From Amycolatopsis xylanica (GTDB taxonomy: Bacteria; Actinomycetota; Actinomycetes; Mycobacteriales; Pseudonocardiaceae), in the NCBI RefSeq assembly GCF_900107045.1, contig NZ_FNON01000001.1, forward strand, positions 310,001-374,000: a DNA stretch of 64,000 nt, in the 5' to 3' direction. The notes below the pieces were generated by a model. The model was not told the DNA's origin. It saw only the letters and a list, made by a program, of their open reading frames with translations, and made no database searches. Below, piece by piece: positions 7,644-17,291 of the stretch. The position numbers were made by a program, and so were the translations under genes. Positions within the stretch are counted from its first letter, which is position 1. Each line of letters starts with the position of its first letter.

Positions 7644-8914
7644 GGAAGATGACCGCACCGGCCTTGACCGCCGAGGAGAACACCGTCCGCTTGCTGGCTC
7701 CGCTGCGGGACCGGCGCTTCGCGCTGTACCTCATCGGCCAGCTGCTCTCCCAGATCGGCGACGGCATCTATCTGGTCACCCTGCCGTTCATCATGCTCAA
7801 CCAGGGTGGCGGCCCCGCGAACCTCGGCGTGGTGCTGGCTTGCTACGGACTGGCCAGGCTGGCCTTCCTCCCGGTCGGCGGAACGCTCGCCGACCGCCTG
7901 GGCTCCCGGCCGGTGATGCTCGCCGCGGACGCGCTCCGCGCGCTCGTCGTGCTCGGTTTCGTCGGGCTCGCCGCCGGCGGCCGCATCCCGCTGTGGGCGA
8001 TGATCATGGTCGCGGTCCCGTTCGGCGCACTCGGCGGGATCTTCATGCCCGCCTCGTTCGCGGTACTCCCGCAGATCGTCCGCCCCGGCTCGCTCGCCGC
8101 GGGCAACTCCCTGATCCAGATCATGCAGAGCACGTCGAGGGTCACCGGGCCCGCGCTGGGCGGCACGCTCGTCGGGTCATTCAAGAGCGGCGTGGGTCTG
8201 CTGATCGACGCGGCCACCTTCCTGGTGTCCAGCCTGACCCTGCTGGCGATCCGCCCGGCCAAGCCCGCGGCCGCGAAAACCGAGGAGACGCACACTGACG
8301 ACGTCCAGGACGGCGAACGGCTGAAGACTTGGCGATCGGTGCTGCGCTACGCCGCCGGTTCTCCGCTGGTGTGGATGAACCTGCTGACCACGCTCGTGTT
8401 CAACCTGGCCGCTGTCGGCCTGATCGAGGTCGCGCTGCCGATCTTCGCCCAGGATTCGCTGGGCCGCGGCGCCTTCGGGTTCGGGGTCATGATGGCGGGC
8501 CTCGGCGCAGGCTCGGTCATCGGAGCGCTGCTGGGCCCGGCGCTGCTTCGCCTGCGCCGTCGCGGGCTGATCGCGCTCTGCGTCGGCATCGCGGAAGGGC
8601 TTGCACTGGCGGTCATCCCGGCGGGCTCGTCGCTGGTGGTGGCGACCGCGGCGATGTTCACCGCCGCGTCCTTGCAGGCCTTGGTGAACGTCTTCTACAT
8701 GACGATGCTCCAGCGGACGGTGCCCGCCCGCGCGCTGGGCAGGGTCATGAGCCTGCTGGCGACCTGCGCCGGTCTCGCCCACCCCGTTTCCGCGCTGCTC
8801 GCCGGGGCCGTCTTGGGCACGGCCGCCCCGGAGGTCGTGATCATCGTCGCCGGGCTGGGCGTGTCAGCGGCCTTCTCGGTCGGATTCTTCAGCAGGCCGT
8901 ACCGGAATCTTTAG
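7640..8914 (+). CDS. MFS transporter, probable exporter of the cluster product
   Basis: About 424 residues with some 12 hydrophobic segments. It resembles the MFS_3/enterobactin-exporter group: RDRRFALYLIGQLLSQIGDG in the first helix, GTLADRLGSRPVMLAADALR as the loop 2-3 motif, and a hydrophilic central loop (AKTEETHTDDVQDGERLKTW) between the two halves. The start is GTG 7640 in the P450 stop, or ATG 7649. Being last in the operon with the P450 suggests it exports, and gives resistance to, the product. It ends 4 bp into the convergent regulator gene. Confidence 0.88.
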   Translation: MRKMTAPALTAEENTVRLLAPLRDRRFALYLIGQLLSQIGDGIYLVTLPFIMLNQGGGPANLGVVLACYGLARLAFLPVGGTLADRLGSRPVMLAADALRALVVLGFVGLAAGGRIPLWAMIMVAVPFGALGGIFMPASFAVLPQIVRPGSLAAGNSLIQIMQSTSRVTGPALGGTLVGSFKSGVGLLIDAATFLVSSLTLLAIRPAKPAAAKTEETHTDDVQDGERLKTWRSVLRYAAGSPLVWMNLLTTLVFNLAAVGLIEVALPIFAQDSLGRGAFGFGVMMAGLGAGSVIGALLGPALLRLRRRGLIALCVGIAEGLALAVIPAGSSLVVATAAMFTAASLQALVNVFYMTMLQRTVPARALGRVMSLLATCAGLAHPVSALLAGAVLGTAAPEVVIIVAGLGVSAAFSVGFFSRPYRNL

Positions 8915-11169
8915 TCCTGAAGGGTGGCCAGCCGCCGGGTGACGAGATCGGCGTCGGTGGCACGGTGTTGGGCTTGGAACATCCCCAGAGCTTGTCGCCA
9001 AGCCGTGCGGGCTTGCTCGGGCCTGCCGAGCGCGAGGTGGGCGTGGGCCAGCCCGTCGAGGATCTCGGCCTCGAAGTTGGTATGGCCCAGGTCGCGGCAC
9101 AGGCTGTGGGCCCGCTGGTAATAGTCGAAGGCATCGGCATGGCGGCCGGTTTGGCGGGCGATGTAGCCAAGACTGTCCAGGGTGGCTACGACACCGAGGG
9201 GGAAGTCGTGACGCTGCAGCAGGGCCAGCGCGGCTTCGCAGTGTTCGCGAGCCTGGTCGTGGTCGCCGTTCAGCGCCGCACTCCAGCCCATCATGTTCAG
9301 CACATCGCCTTGCCAGGCGGGCAGGTCGAGTGCCCGGAACAGTTCCAGTGCGGCGGATTCGTGCTGTAGCGCCTGCCGGCAGTTCCCTTGCCGGTCACAG
9401 ACCCAGGCGAGGTACCGGTGGGCATGGCCCTGGCCGTGCTGGTCGCCGGCGTCCTGGGCCACGGCCAAGGCGCGGCGCAGGTGGTCCAGGCCCTCGTCGT
9501 GGTGGCCGAGCAGGGAGTGGACCCGGCCCAGGCCCCGGTGGGCGAGACTGCGCGCCAAGGGGTCGGCGAGCCGCTCGGCCGAGGTCAGGGCGGCGGACCA
9601 CACGGCGAGGAAGTCGCGGCTGTGCCCCTGTTGCCAGAGGAAGTCGTTGAGCCCCCAAGCGATCTGCCACGCCTGCCGGTCCCAGTGGTGTTCGGTGGCG
9701 AGTCGTTGCGTGGCGAGCAGGTTGGGGTGCTCGGCTTCGAACCACTCGAGGGCTGCCGCGCGGTCGGGCAGCGGGTGGGGGTGACACCCGGCCGCGGGGA
9801 TGCCGAGTTCGATCGGCTGGCGATGGGGGTCGAGCAGCCTGCCGCCGGCGAAAGCGGTGTGCAGGTAGAAGTCGGCCAGCCGGCGCAGCGCCGCCTCCCG
9901 CACCGGCACGGGCAGGCCGTGGCGGGCCTGGTCGGCGGCGAAGAGCTTGACCAGGTCGTGCATGCGGTAGCGGCCGGGCGCGTGGCGCTGGATGAGTGAA
10001 ACCCTTTCCAGTGCTCGCAACACTTCGCCGGCCTGCTCGTCGGACAGGTGGGTGACACTGGCGGCCGCGGGCAGGCTGATGTCCGGTCCGGGGGCCAGCC
10101 CCAGCAACGCGAACGCCTCGGCCTGAGCGGGGGTGAGCGCGTCGTGGGTCCAGGACAGGGCGGCGCGCACACTGGCGGCGGGGTCGCCGGTGTCCAGCGC
10201 CCCGAGGCGGGCCCCGCTGTCGCGCAGCTCGCCCGCCAACTCGGCCAGCGGAACGTCGGGCCGCAAGGCGGCGCGGGCGGCGGTCACGGCCAGCGCCAGT
10301 GGCAAACCGGCGCAGCGGGCCAGGAGTTCGGTGACCGCGCCGGGCTCGGCGCGCAGCCGGTCCGATCCGAGGCGCCGGGCTAAAAGCTGCCAGGCATCGG
10401 TGTCGTCCAGCGCGTCCAGCGGCAGCGGCGTGGCGCCGTGGCCGGTGATCAGGCCGGCGAGCCGGTCGCGGCTGGTGGCGATCACCGCGTGCGTGTCCCC
10501 GCCGGGCAGCAGGGGGAGTACCTGGTCGGTGTCGCGGGCGTTGTCCAGCACCACCAGCATCCGCCGTCCCGCCATGACTTCCCGGTAGAGCGCGGTCTGG
10601 GCTGGCAGGCCGATCGGGATCGCGGCGGGCGGCACGCCGAGTGCGTCGAGGAATCCGCGTATCGCCTCTTCCGGTGGCATCGGCTGGCCGGTGGGGCTGT
10701 AGCCGCGCAGATCGACGAACAACTGCCCGTCGGGGAACCGGTAGGCGTTGTCGTGTGCCCACCGCACGGCCAGCCAGGTCTTGCCGAAGCCGCCCCCGCC
10801 GCCGATCGCCGACACCACCACCGTCCCACCCGGCCCGGCGGCGTGGAAGGTCCTGTCCAGCCTGGTCAGTTCGTCCCTGCGCCCCACGAACATCGCCGAC
10901 CGGACGGGAAGCTGCGCGGGCGGACCTGGATCCGCCGCGACCGCTGTGTCACCGCCCGCGGCGGCGAGCAGTCCCCGCCGCGCGTCCGGCTCCAGTCCGA
11001 GCGCGTCGGCCAGCCCGCGCACGGTGTCCAAGCGAGGGTTGGTCCGTTGTCCGGCTTCCAGCCTGCTGATGGAGCGAACGGACACGCCGGAACTCTCGGC
11101 CAGTTGCTGCTGTGTCATTCCCGCCGCACGCCGTAACTGCCGCAGCAGCTCGCCGAACCCGCCGGCCAC
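8911..11169 (-). CDS. XRE-type HTH / NB-ARC ATPase / TPR regulator
   Basis: About 752 residues. The order is an XRE helix-turn-helix (ELLRQLRRAAGMTQQQLAES...SISRLEAG), then an NB-ARC STAND ATPase with P-loop GGGGFGKTWLA, Walker B MLVVLDNARD, sensor VIATSRDRLAGL and GLPLAL motif, then tetratricopeptide repeats to the end. GTG 11169 is preferred over upstream starts because GAGGGGG lies before it and the protein then begins directly at the HTH. STAND proteins switch by nucleotide-driven oligomerisation. This one is probably a transcription regulator sensing a ligand or peptide with its TPRs. It could serve the RiPP-like cluster it abuts or the EACC1 module across the 169-bp divergent gap. Confidence 0.88.
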   Translation of the reverse strand: MAGGFGELLRQLRRAAGMTQQQLAESSGVSVRSISRLEAGQRTNPRLDTVRGLADALGLEPDARRGLLAAAGGDTAVAADPGPPAQLPVRSAMFVGRRDELTRLDRTFHAAGPGGTVVVSAIGGGGGFGKTWLAVRWAHDNAYRFPDGQLFVDLRGYSPTGQPMPPEEAIRGFLDALGVPPAAIPIGLPAQTALYREVMAGRRMLVVLDNARDTDQVLPLLPGGDTHAVIATSRDRLAGLITGHGATPLPLDALDDTDAWQLLARRLGSDRLRAEPGAVTELLARCAGLPLALAVTAARAALRPDVPLAELAGELRDSGARLGALDTGDPAASVRAALSWTHDALTPAQAEAFALLGLAPGPDISLPAAASVTHLSDEQAGEVLRALERVSLIQRHAPGRYRMHDLVKLFAADQARHGLPVPVREAALRRLADFYLHTAFAGGRLLDPHRQPIELGIPAAGCHPHPLPDRAAALEWFEAEHPNLLATQRLATEHHWDRQAWQIAWGLNDFLWQQGHSRDFLAVWSAALTSAERLADPLARSLAHRGLGRVHSLLGHHDEGLDHLRRALAVAQDAGDQHGQGHAHRYLAWVCDRQGNCRQALQHESAALELFRALDLPAWQGDVLNMMGWSAALNGDHDQAREHCEAALALLQRHDFPLGVVATLDSLGYIARQTGRHADAFDYYQRAHSLCRDLGHTNFEAEILDGLAHAHLALGRPEQARTAWRQALGMFQAQHRATDADLVTRRLATLQD

Positions 11170-11338
11170 GTCCGCACCCCCTCGTCGCGCGATCGAGCTC
11201 GGCCAGAGTTGTGTGTCCGCGCGAGTGGTGACTCCGCTGCGGCTAACGGAGCAGAGGTACCACTCGCTCACCCCGGCCGTGTTCACAAGACGCTACCCTG
11301 GGCTCGGACGCACTGTCGGCTACCAGGGGGGAGTCAAC

Positions 11339-11725
11339 GTGGATGTGGTCGTGAGCGCGGACGGACCGGATTCCGCTGATCAGCTGCGATCATTGCACGA
11401 GTGGTTACGCGACGTCGGGGAGTTGCGCGGCAGGATCGGTCTCAGCGAACGGGCCGCCGAGCCGGGAACCCTGGGGCCCGTTCTGGAAGCACTCGTGGTG
11501 GCGCTCGGTCCTGCCGGCGCGGCGACCGCGGTCTCCACCGCGGTGATCTCCTGGCTCCGGACCCGGCGCGGTGAGGTGCGTATCAAAGCGACCTTCGGAG
11601 AGAACCGATCAGTGGAATTGACGGCCACGAATGTCGCCAAACTTGACGCCGCCGCTCTTGAACATCAAGTGGCCCGGATAGCCGCGATGCTCGAACAGGG
11701 ATCGAAGCCACTCGACGATCGATGA
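11339..11725 (+). CDS. EACC1 (effector-associated constant component 1) protein
   Basis: A 128-residue protein matching the EACC1 pattern: a short strand/helix start (DQLRSLHEWLRDVGELRGRI), a small-residue hydrophobic stretch (EALVVALGPAGAATAVSTAV), then SWLRTRRGEVRIKATFGENRSVELTATN. In actinobacterial conflict systems EACC1 is a constant partner beside varied effector-STAND proteins, and its middle stretch may insert in membranes. GTG 11339 has GGGGGAG 5 nt upstream. Its TGA overlaps the caspase-nSTAND gene by 4 bp, so the two are made together. Confidence 0.85.
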   Translation: MDVVVSADGPDSADQLRSLHEWLRDVGELRGRIGLSERAAEPGTLGPVLEALVVALGPAGAATAVSTAVISWLRTRRGEVRIKATFGENRSVELTATNVAKLDAAALEHQVARIAAMLEQGSKPLDDR

Positions 11726-14700
11726 CCGACTTATCCGGTGACGGGGTGCGGGTTCTGCTGATCGCGACCGCCACCCACCACGGCCCCACACTGCCGTCGG
11801 TGCCGTCCGTGACGCGGACATTCGAGGATTTGCGGACGGTTCTTCGGGAAAAATGTGGTGTTCAGCAGGATGGCCTGGTCGGCGTACTCGACCCGCCTGA
11901 CGCGCAGAGCATGGCGTTGGCCGTCACCGAGCAGGCACAACGCGCGGAAACCGTGCTGGTGGTCTACTTCATCGGACACGGTCTGCTCGACGCGGGCGGC
12001 GAACTGTACCTGGCGGCCAGCGGCACCGACCGGCTCGTTCCCGGTATGGCCGAGCATCAGGCGCTGTCGTTTTCGACGCTGCGCCAAGCGCTCGAAGCCA
12101 GTCGTGCGACGTCGGTCGTGGTGGTGCTCGACTGCTGCTTCTCCGGGAAGGTGTCGCTGGGCGGCAGATCCACGGTGCCCGCGTTCACCCAGGCGCCGGG
12201 GTACGGGATGTACCTCATCGGGTCCGCGGAACAGCTCGCGCTCGCCCCGCCGGAGGCCACGCACACCGCGTTCACCGGAGCGCTACTGGAGTTGCTGACC
12301 GGCGGTGACGCTCGCGGGCCGCATGCGCTGACGCTGGACGCGGTGTACGACGCGGTGTTCCGCACCATGCGAGACCGGCAACGGCCGTTGCCCCGGCGGC
12401 AGGCGGGAGACCGCTCCGGCAGCCTCGTCATCGCGCCCAACCCGGCGATACCCGCACAGCCTGAACAGGCCGATGAACCGCCGCACCCAGGTCGTTGTCC
12501 TTATCCGGGCCTCGACGCGTTCGGAACCGACGACTCCGACGTGTTCTTCGGGCGTGAGCGGATGACCGGCACGCTCCTCACCGCGGTCATGGCGTCCGCT
12601 GACCAGCCTGGGCCGCGGATCCTGATCGGCCCGTCCGGCTCCGGCAAGACATCCTTGCTCAACGCCGGGTTGCTGGCCTGCCTGCACCAGGGTGGGCTAC
12701 CCGGCCTGCCGGGATCAGCGAGCTGGCCCGTCCTCCGCTTCACCCCTGCCGCGAACCCGGTGAACCGGTTGGTCACGCAGCTCAACGCCGTGACCCTCGA
12801 CGCGGCGGGCCTGGTGCGCGAGGATCCGGGCCGCGCGGTCGCCCTGGTCGACGATCTTCTGGCCGACCGGCCGGATGCCCGGCTGATCGTGCTGGTCGAT
12901 CAACTCGAGGAACTCTTCACGCTCTGCCCGGATCCGTCGGAGCGCGACGTCTTCCTACGGGCGATAACCGCGATCACCCAGCCCGTGCGGGGCAACCCGC
13001 CGCGAGCGCTGGTGGTACTCGCGTTGCGGGCCGACTTCTACGGCGAGGCGGCCGCACACCCGGAACTGCTCGCCGCGCTGCGTGATCACCAGGTACTGGT
13101 CGAGCCGATGACCTCGGAAGAGCTGCGCGCCGCGATCGAGCGTCCGGCCGCGGCCGCCGGGCTGGTACTCGATGACGGGCTGGCCGATGTGATCCTGCAC
13201 GAACTCGGCGCGACGACCGGTGGACCCTCATCCGCCGCGGCGCTTCCCCTGCTGTCCCATGCGTTGTGGGCGACCTGGCGGCAACGAACCGCGACCAGGC
13301 TCACCTTCGCGGGCTATCGCGCCTCCGGCGGCATCACCCAGGCCATCGCGACGACCGCCGAGCAGGTGTACACCTCCCTGGACGAGCCTGGCCGGGAGGC
13401 CACGCGACTCATGCTGCCCCGGCTGGTCCGGGTGGGGGAGAGCAACGTCGACACCGCTCGCCCGGTCGAACGTTCCACGCTGGTGCACGGCCTGCCGGAC
13501 CTGGACGCCGCGCAACGGGCGATCGACAAGTTCACCGAGGCCCGGCTGCTCACGCTCGACCGCGACACCACCCGCGTCAGCCACGAGGCTCTGCTGAGTG
13601 CCTGGCGGCGACTGCGGGAATGGATCGACGCGGACCGCGACTGGCTGCACGTTCACCAGCAACTCGCCGACGATGCCAAGGCATGGGAACAGTCGGGACG
13701 CGACGAAGCTCGGCTTTACCGCGGAAACCGGCTGACGGCCACGCGGGAACGGGCCGCGCAGGCTCCGACCGGCGCCACGGACCTCGAGCCCGTACTCGTG
13801 GAATTCTTGACCGACTCGTGGCAGCACGAACGCAGGGCCGTTCGTCGCAAACGGCTCTCCTGGGCGCTCCTGGGTGTGCTGGTGCTCCTGACCTCGATCG
13901 GCCTGACCGGCACCATCGCGTTCCAGCGTCAGGCCTCACAGGCCGAGAACCGTGATCTGGCCCGTTACCTCGCCGCCGAGGCGGAAAGCCTCCGCGACAA
14001 GCAACCAGGTTTGGCCAAGCAGCTGAGCCTGTTGTCTTATCGGCTTCATCCGGAGGCGGGTCGGGGCGCGGTACTGAACAGTCAGCGCACGCCCGGCGTG
14101 ATCAACGAAGGCGAACCGGCTTCCGACATCGTGCACAGCACCGATGGCCGCGTCCTGGCCATCCCCACCACCGATGGGGTCGTGATCCGCGCCAAAGGCG
14201 TACCTGACCCAGGCCGGACCCAGGGAACGCGGACCGGCCCGATCGCCCTCAATCCGGGCGGAACACTGCTCGCCGTGACGGACAACGACAAGTCCTCAGC
14301 GGCTGGGACGACGACTTTGCGGCTGTGGGACCTCGCCGACCCGTCGGCGCCCCGGCCGATCGCCGCGTCCACAGTAGACGGAACCGTGACCTCGGTCGCC
14401 TTCGGCGCGGACAGCGGCACTCTCTACACAGGCATGTCCGCAGGCGAGATCCGCGTCTGGGATATCCGTGCTCCAGCGAAACTCGAACCTGTGGCTTCCA
14501 TGCGCGCACATTCCACCCAGGTCGACTCGCTGGCGGTGTCACCGAGGCGCGACCTGATCGCCAGCGCCAGCGTGGACGGGCGCATCCAACTGTGGGGCAC
14601 CGCCGACAGCGCTCACCCGGTACTTGTCACGGCCTTCGACGAAAGGGACCTGCCCCAATCCTCCCAGGACGTGCAACTTCCCTTGCACCGCGTGGCTTTC

Positions 14701-16242
14701 GATCCGGCTGGCAGCCTCCTCGCCACGCCCGGCAGCAGGCAGACCGGTCCGCACGTGTGGCGGCTCGATGACCCGCACGCGCCGCGCCTGGTTCCGTACG
14801 AGCCGGATGACGAGCAGCTCGGCGGGAGGCGCCCCAGCCCTTGTGGCAGCTCCGACAGCGTCCGATCCGTCGCGTTCAGCCCCTCGGACAACCGTGTGGT
14901 CGTCACCTGCGGCGGAGGATGGCACCTCCTGAAATACACGCCCGGCCCCGACATCGGCGCGCTGTCGCCGGGTGCCTCGGTCAGTCCAGGCGCACGGATC
15001 GCGTACGGAGCGGCCGTGTTCGATCCCAGCGACGGCAGGCGGCTGCTCCAAGCCACGGGCAACGGAGTGTACGTGTGGGATGTGGCCAACGCGGACCAGC
15101 CCGGCGCGCTGGTTTCCCTGCCGTCCCAGCCGTACTTCTCCACGGCACTCGATTTCGGGTCCGATGGCCGCAGGCAGCTCCTGGTGGTGAAGGAAAACAA
15201 CGCCACCAGTTTGTGGGATGTGACCGACATGGCTCATCCGGCGAAGGTGGGCACGTCCTCTTTCCCGCACCGCGGAAGATACGCCGCCGAGGTCTCTCTC
15301 AGCCCTGACGGGACCATCCTCGCCGCCGGGGAGCCTGCTGACGGCGAACGGCTGGTCGTCCATCTGCGTGACACGAGAGCACCCGGGATGCCCGCCGTCG
15401 GCACGATCGGTGATATCGCGAACGGCGTGGCCGCTCTGGCGTTCCATCCCACCAAACCGATCCTCGCCGTGTCCGACGGCAACACAGCGGCGGGGCGCAA
15501 ACCGGGACCGCCCGCGGTCCGGCTGTACGACATCACAGATCCCCGAAATCCCCGGAAACTCGCGCAGATCCCGGTTGAGACCTACCAAATGGCCTTCTCC
15601 GCCGACGGCGCCACTCTGGTCGTCCAGGCGACGGTCGGGGAACCACCACGAAACCGGCAAGAGACGAACCAGGAGATACACGGCTGGGACGTCAGCGACA
15701 CCGCGCGGCCTGCCGAACGGTGGCGGCTTCCGCTGCCACCGGATGCGGTATATCCGACTTTCGCCCTGCGCCCAGACGGAAAGATGCTGGCCGTCTCCTT
15801 CGGCGCGACCGTGCGTCTCTGGCGGGCCGAGGGCGGGAGACCCACCACCACCGCGCCCGTGAGCGTTACCCGGATCGACACCGCGGCGATGACTTTCAGC
15901 CCCGACGGCACCCGCCTCGCGTTCATCGCCAGGAACCGCAACGCCGCCTGGGGCCTGGAGGATCGCCCCGAGGTGTGGAATGTGTCCGATCCGGACTCTC
16001 CGCAGCTCCAGTTTTACCTGCCCGCAAGGCTTTTCGAGTTCGAAACGCTCGCTTTCAGTCCCGATGGCCGCACCATCGCCGTCACTCGCTCCAGCCCGAG
16101 CGACAGAGGAGTCGACCTCTGGGACAGTGATCCCGAACGCATCCTCACCACACTCTGCACCGCGGCAGGCGACCCGATCACCCCACGACAGTGGCAGCAG
16201 TACCTGCCCGACCGGGCCTACCAGCCGTTGACATGCCCATGA
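11722..16242 (+). CDS. Caspase-like protease - nSTAND1 NTPase - TM - WD40 protein
   Basis: A 1506-residue protein. Residues 1-170 form a caspase/metacaspase-like domain with the catalytic His in VVYFIGHGLL and Cys in VVLDCCFSG. From about 255 there is an nSTAND1 NTPase (CPYPGLDAFGTDDSDVFFGRE, P-loop GPSGSGKTSLLN, Walker B LIVLVDQLEELF). A single membrane helix follows near 710-735 (WALLGVLVLLTSIGLTGTIAF), then a WD40 beta-propeller to the end (repeated LRLWDLAD, IRVWDI, VYVWDV, LSPDG elements). The propeller probably senses a ligand outside or at the membrane; NTP-driven assembly then releases the protease. With EACC1 it is a complete caspase-STAND conflict module, likely anti-phage or programmed cell death. 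Confidence 0.93.
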   Translation: MTDLSGDGVRVLLIATATHHGPTLPSVPSVTRTFEDLRTVLREKCGVQQDGLVGVLDPPDAQSMALAVTEQAQRAETVLVVYFIGHGLLDAGGELYLAASGTDRLVPGMAEHQALSFSTLRQALEASRATSVVVVLDCCFSGKVSLGGRSTVPAFTQAPGYGMYLIGSAEQLALAPPEATHTAFTGALLELLTGGDARGPHALTLDAVYDAVFRTMRDRQRPLPRRQAGDRSGSLVIAPNPAIPAQPEQADEPPHPGRCPYPGLDAFGTDDSDVFFGRERMTGTLLTAVMASADQPGPRILIGPSGSGKTSLLNAGLLACLHQGGLPGLPGSASWPVLRFTPAANPVNRLVTQLNAVTLDAAGLVREDPGRAVALVDDLLADRPDARLIVLVDQLEELFTLCPDPSERDVFLRAITAITQPVRGNPPRALVVLALRADFYGEAAAHPELLAALRDHQVLVEPMTSEELRAAIERPAAAAGLVLDDGLADVILHELGATTGGPSSAAALPLLSHALWATWRQRTATRLTFAGYRASGGITQAIATTAEQVYTSLDEPGREATRLMLPRLVRVGESNVDTARPVERSTLVHGLPDLDAAQRAIDKFTEARLLTLDRDTTRVSHEALLSAWRRLREWIDADRDWLHVHQQLADDAKAWEQSGRDEARLYRGNRLTATRERAAQAPTGATDLEPVLVEFLTDSWQHERRAVRRKRLSWALLGVLVLLTSIGLTGTIAFQRQASQAENRDLARYLAAEAESLRDKQPGLAKQLSLLSYRLHPEAGRGAVLNSQRTPGVINEGEPASDIVHSTDGRVLAIPTTDGVVIRAKGVPDPGRTQGTRTGPIALNPGGTLLAVTDNDKSSAAGTTTLRLWDLADPSAPRPIAASTVDGTVTSVAFGADSGTLYTGMSAGEIRVWDIRAPAKLEPVASMRAHSTQVDSLAVSPRRDLIASASVDGRIQLWGTADSAHPVLVTAFDERDLPQSSQDVQLPLHRVAFDPAGSLLATPGSRQTGPHVWRLDDPHAPRLVPYEPDDEQLGGRRPSPCGSSDSVRSVAFSPSDNRVVVTCGGGWHLLKYTPGPDIGALSPGASVSPGARIAYGAAVFDPSDGRRLLQATGNGVYVWDVANADQPGALVSLPSQPYFSTALDFGSDGRRQLLVVKENNATSLWDVTDMAHPAKVGTSSFPHRGRYAAEVSLSPDGTILAAGEPADGERLVVHLRDTRAPGMPAVGTIGDIANGVAALAFHPTKPILAVSDGNTAAGRKPGPPAVRLYDITDPRNPRKLAQIPVETYQMAFSADGATLVVQATVGEPPRNRQETNQEIHGWDVSDTARPAERWRLPLPPDAVYPTFALRPDGKMLAVSFGATVRLWRAEGGRPTTTAPVSVTRIDTAAMTFSPDGTRLAFIARNRNAAWGLEDRPEVWNVSDPDSPQLQFYLPARLFEFETLAFSPDGRTIAVTRSSPSDRGVDLWDSDPERILTTLCTAAGDPITPRQWQQYLPDRAYQPLTCP

Positions 16243-16292
16243 TCGCGGGATTCCGGTGACCAGGCGCGCCAGCCATCCGCCGAGACTACGTT

Positions 16293-17252
16293 TCAGAGTT
16301 CCGTGTCGTCTTCGTCGAGGGCGGCGCAGCCGAGGAATTCTTCGTAAGGGACGGGGGATACGACGACCCCGTCGGTCATGGTCCACCCGGCGCGGAGGAC
16401 CGTCTTGACGGGCACGACGGCCATGTAGTCCCAGGGGTCGCCGTCCTGCTGATAGATGCCGTCGATGGCGACGGCGACGCAGTGCCCGACCGTGCCGATG
16501 TAGACGTACCAGGGAGCGAGTTCGGCGGGGAGGGGCCGCGGATAAGTCTTGCCGGGCACGACGTCTTCGTCGCCGCAGGCCGCGGTCATCAGCCGGGTGG
16601 CGAGCCGGTCGGGGAGGCCGGTCGCCCCGGTGGGCGTGTGCACCGGGAAGGCCTCGCGGGACTTGACCGTGCCGCGGCGGATCCAGGCGTGGTACCGGTC
16701 GCGCACGGTGAGCATGTCGCGGGCGGTGTCGTGGTCGACCCCGAGTTCGGTGGCGACTCGGGCCGGGTCGTCGCCGAACTCGGTCAGGAGATGCCGCGCG
16801 CGCATCGCTTTGGCTTGGGCGAGGTCGGCTTCGATCTCCTGGATCCGGATGTTGAGGGAGGGGATCTGAGCCGGGCCGGTGCCGGAGAGCCACACCCGTT
16901 CCAGTTCGTCGAGGACGGCGAGATCGCGCTCCGCCAGCTCCGGGTCGAGCGCGTATTCGCGGGAGCGGTGCGGCCTGCGCAGCCTGGTGAGGATGGTGTA
17001 CTCGAGCCTGCCGGTGAGCCACCGCACCGTGTCCAGCGGGTGCTGGTGCTCCAGCTGCCAGAAGCCGGACGATTTGTCGTTCTCGCGGCGTATCACGTAG
17101 ACGGTTCCGATGTCCTCGATGAACCAGAGGCGTTCGCCGGGTTTACCAGCGGTCGCCTGCAACGCCGGGAGCTCCTCGACCCGGTAATTGAGGGTGACGT
17201 GCTCCACCATCTCGTCGTAGTCGAGTTCGGGTTCGCGATACAGGATGCTCAC
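16293..17252 (-). CDS. Hypothetical protein with possible HTH segment
   Basis: A 319-residue soluble protein I cannot assign. The N-terminal 90 residues form an alpha/beta region (FIEDIGTVYVIRRENDKSSGFWQLEHQHP). The middle has a helical segment with an HTH-like DPARVATELGVDHDTARDMLTVRDRYHAW, and the C-terminus is strand-rich (APWYVYIGTVGHCVAVAIDG). No transmembrane or signal segment. The start is GTG 17252 with only a weak ribosome site. It stands alone between the WD40 protein gene and the two-component system. Confidence 0.65.
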   Translation of the reverse strand: MSILYREPELDYDEMVEHVTLNYRVEELPALQATAGKPGERLWFIEDIGTVYVIRRENDKSSGFWQLEHQHPLDTVRWLTGRLEYTILTRLRRPHRSREYALDPELAERDLAVLDELERVWLSGTGPAQIPSLNIRIQEIEADLAQAKAMRARHLLTEFGDDPARVATELGVDHDTARDMLTVRDRYHAWIRRGTVKSREAFPVHTPTGATGLPDRLATRLMTAACGDEDVVPGKTYPRPLPAELAPWYVYIGTVGHCVAVAIDGIYQQDGDPWDYMAVVPVKTVLRAGWTMTDGVVVSPVPYEEFLGCAALDEDDTEL

Positions 17253-17291
17253 CGCGCAGAGGGTACGCGGATCAGAACCGGTTCATCAGCC

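Noticed and set aside
14539..17022. Very long minus-strand open frame (over 800 codons) across the WD40 gene
   Set aside because: It is antisense to the caspase-STAND-WD40 gene and the next gene. GC-rich third positions keep the opposite frame open; its product is Arg/Gly/Pro-rich with no domain.
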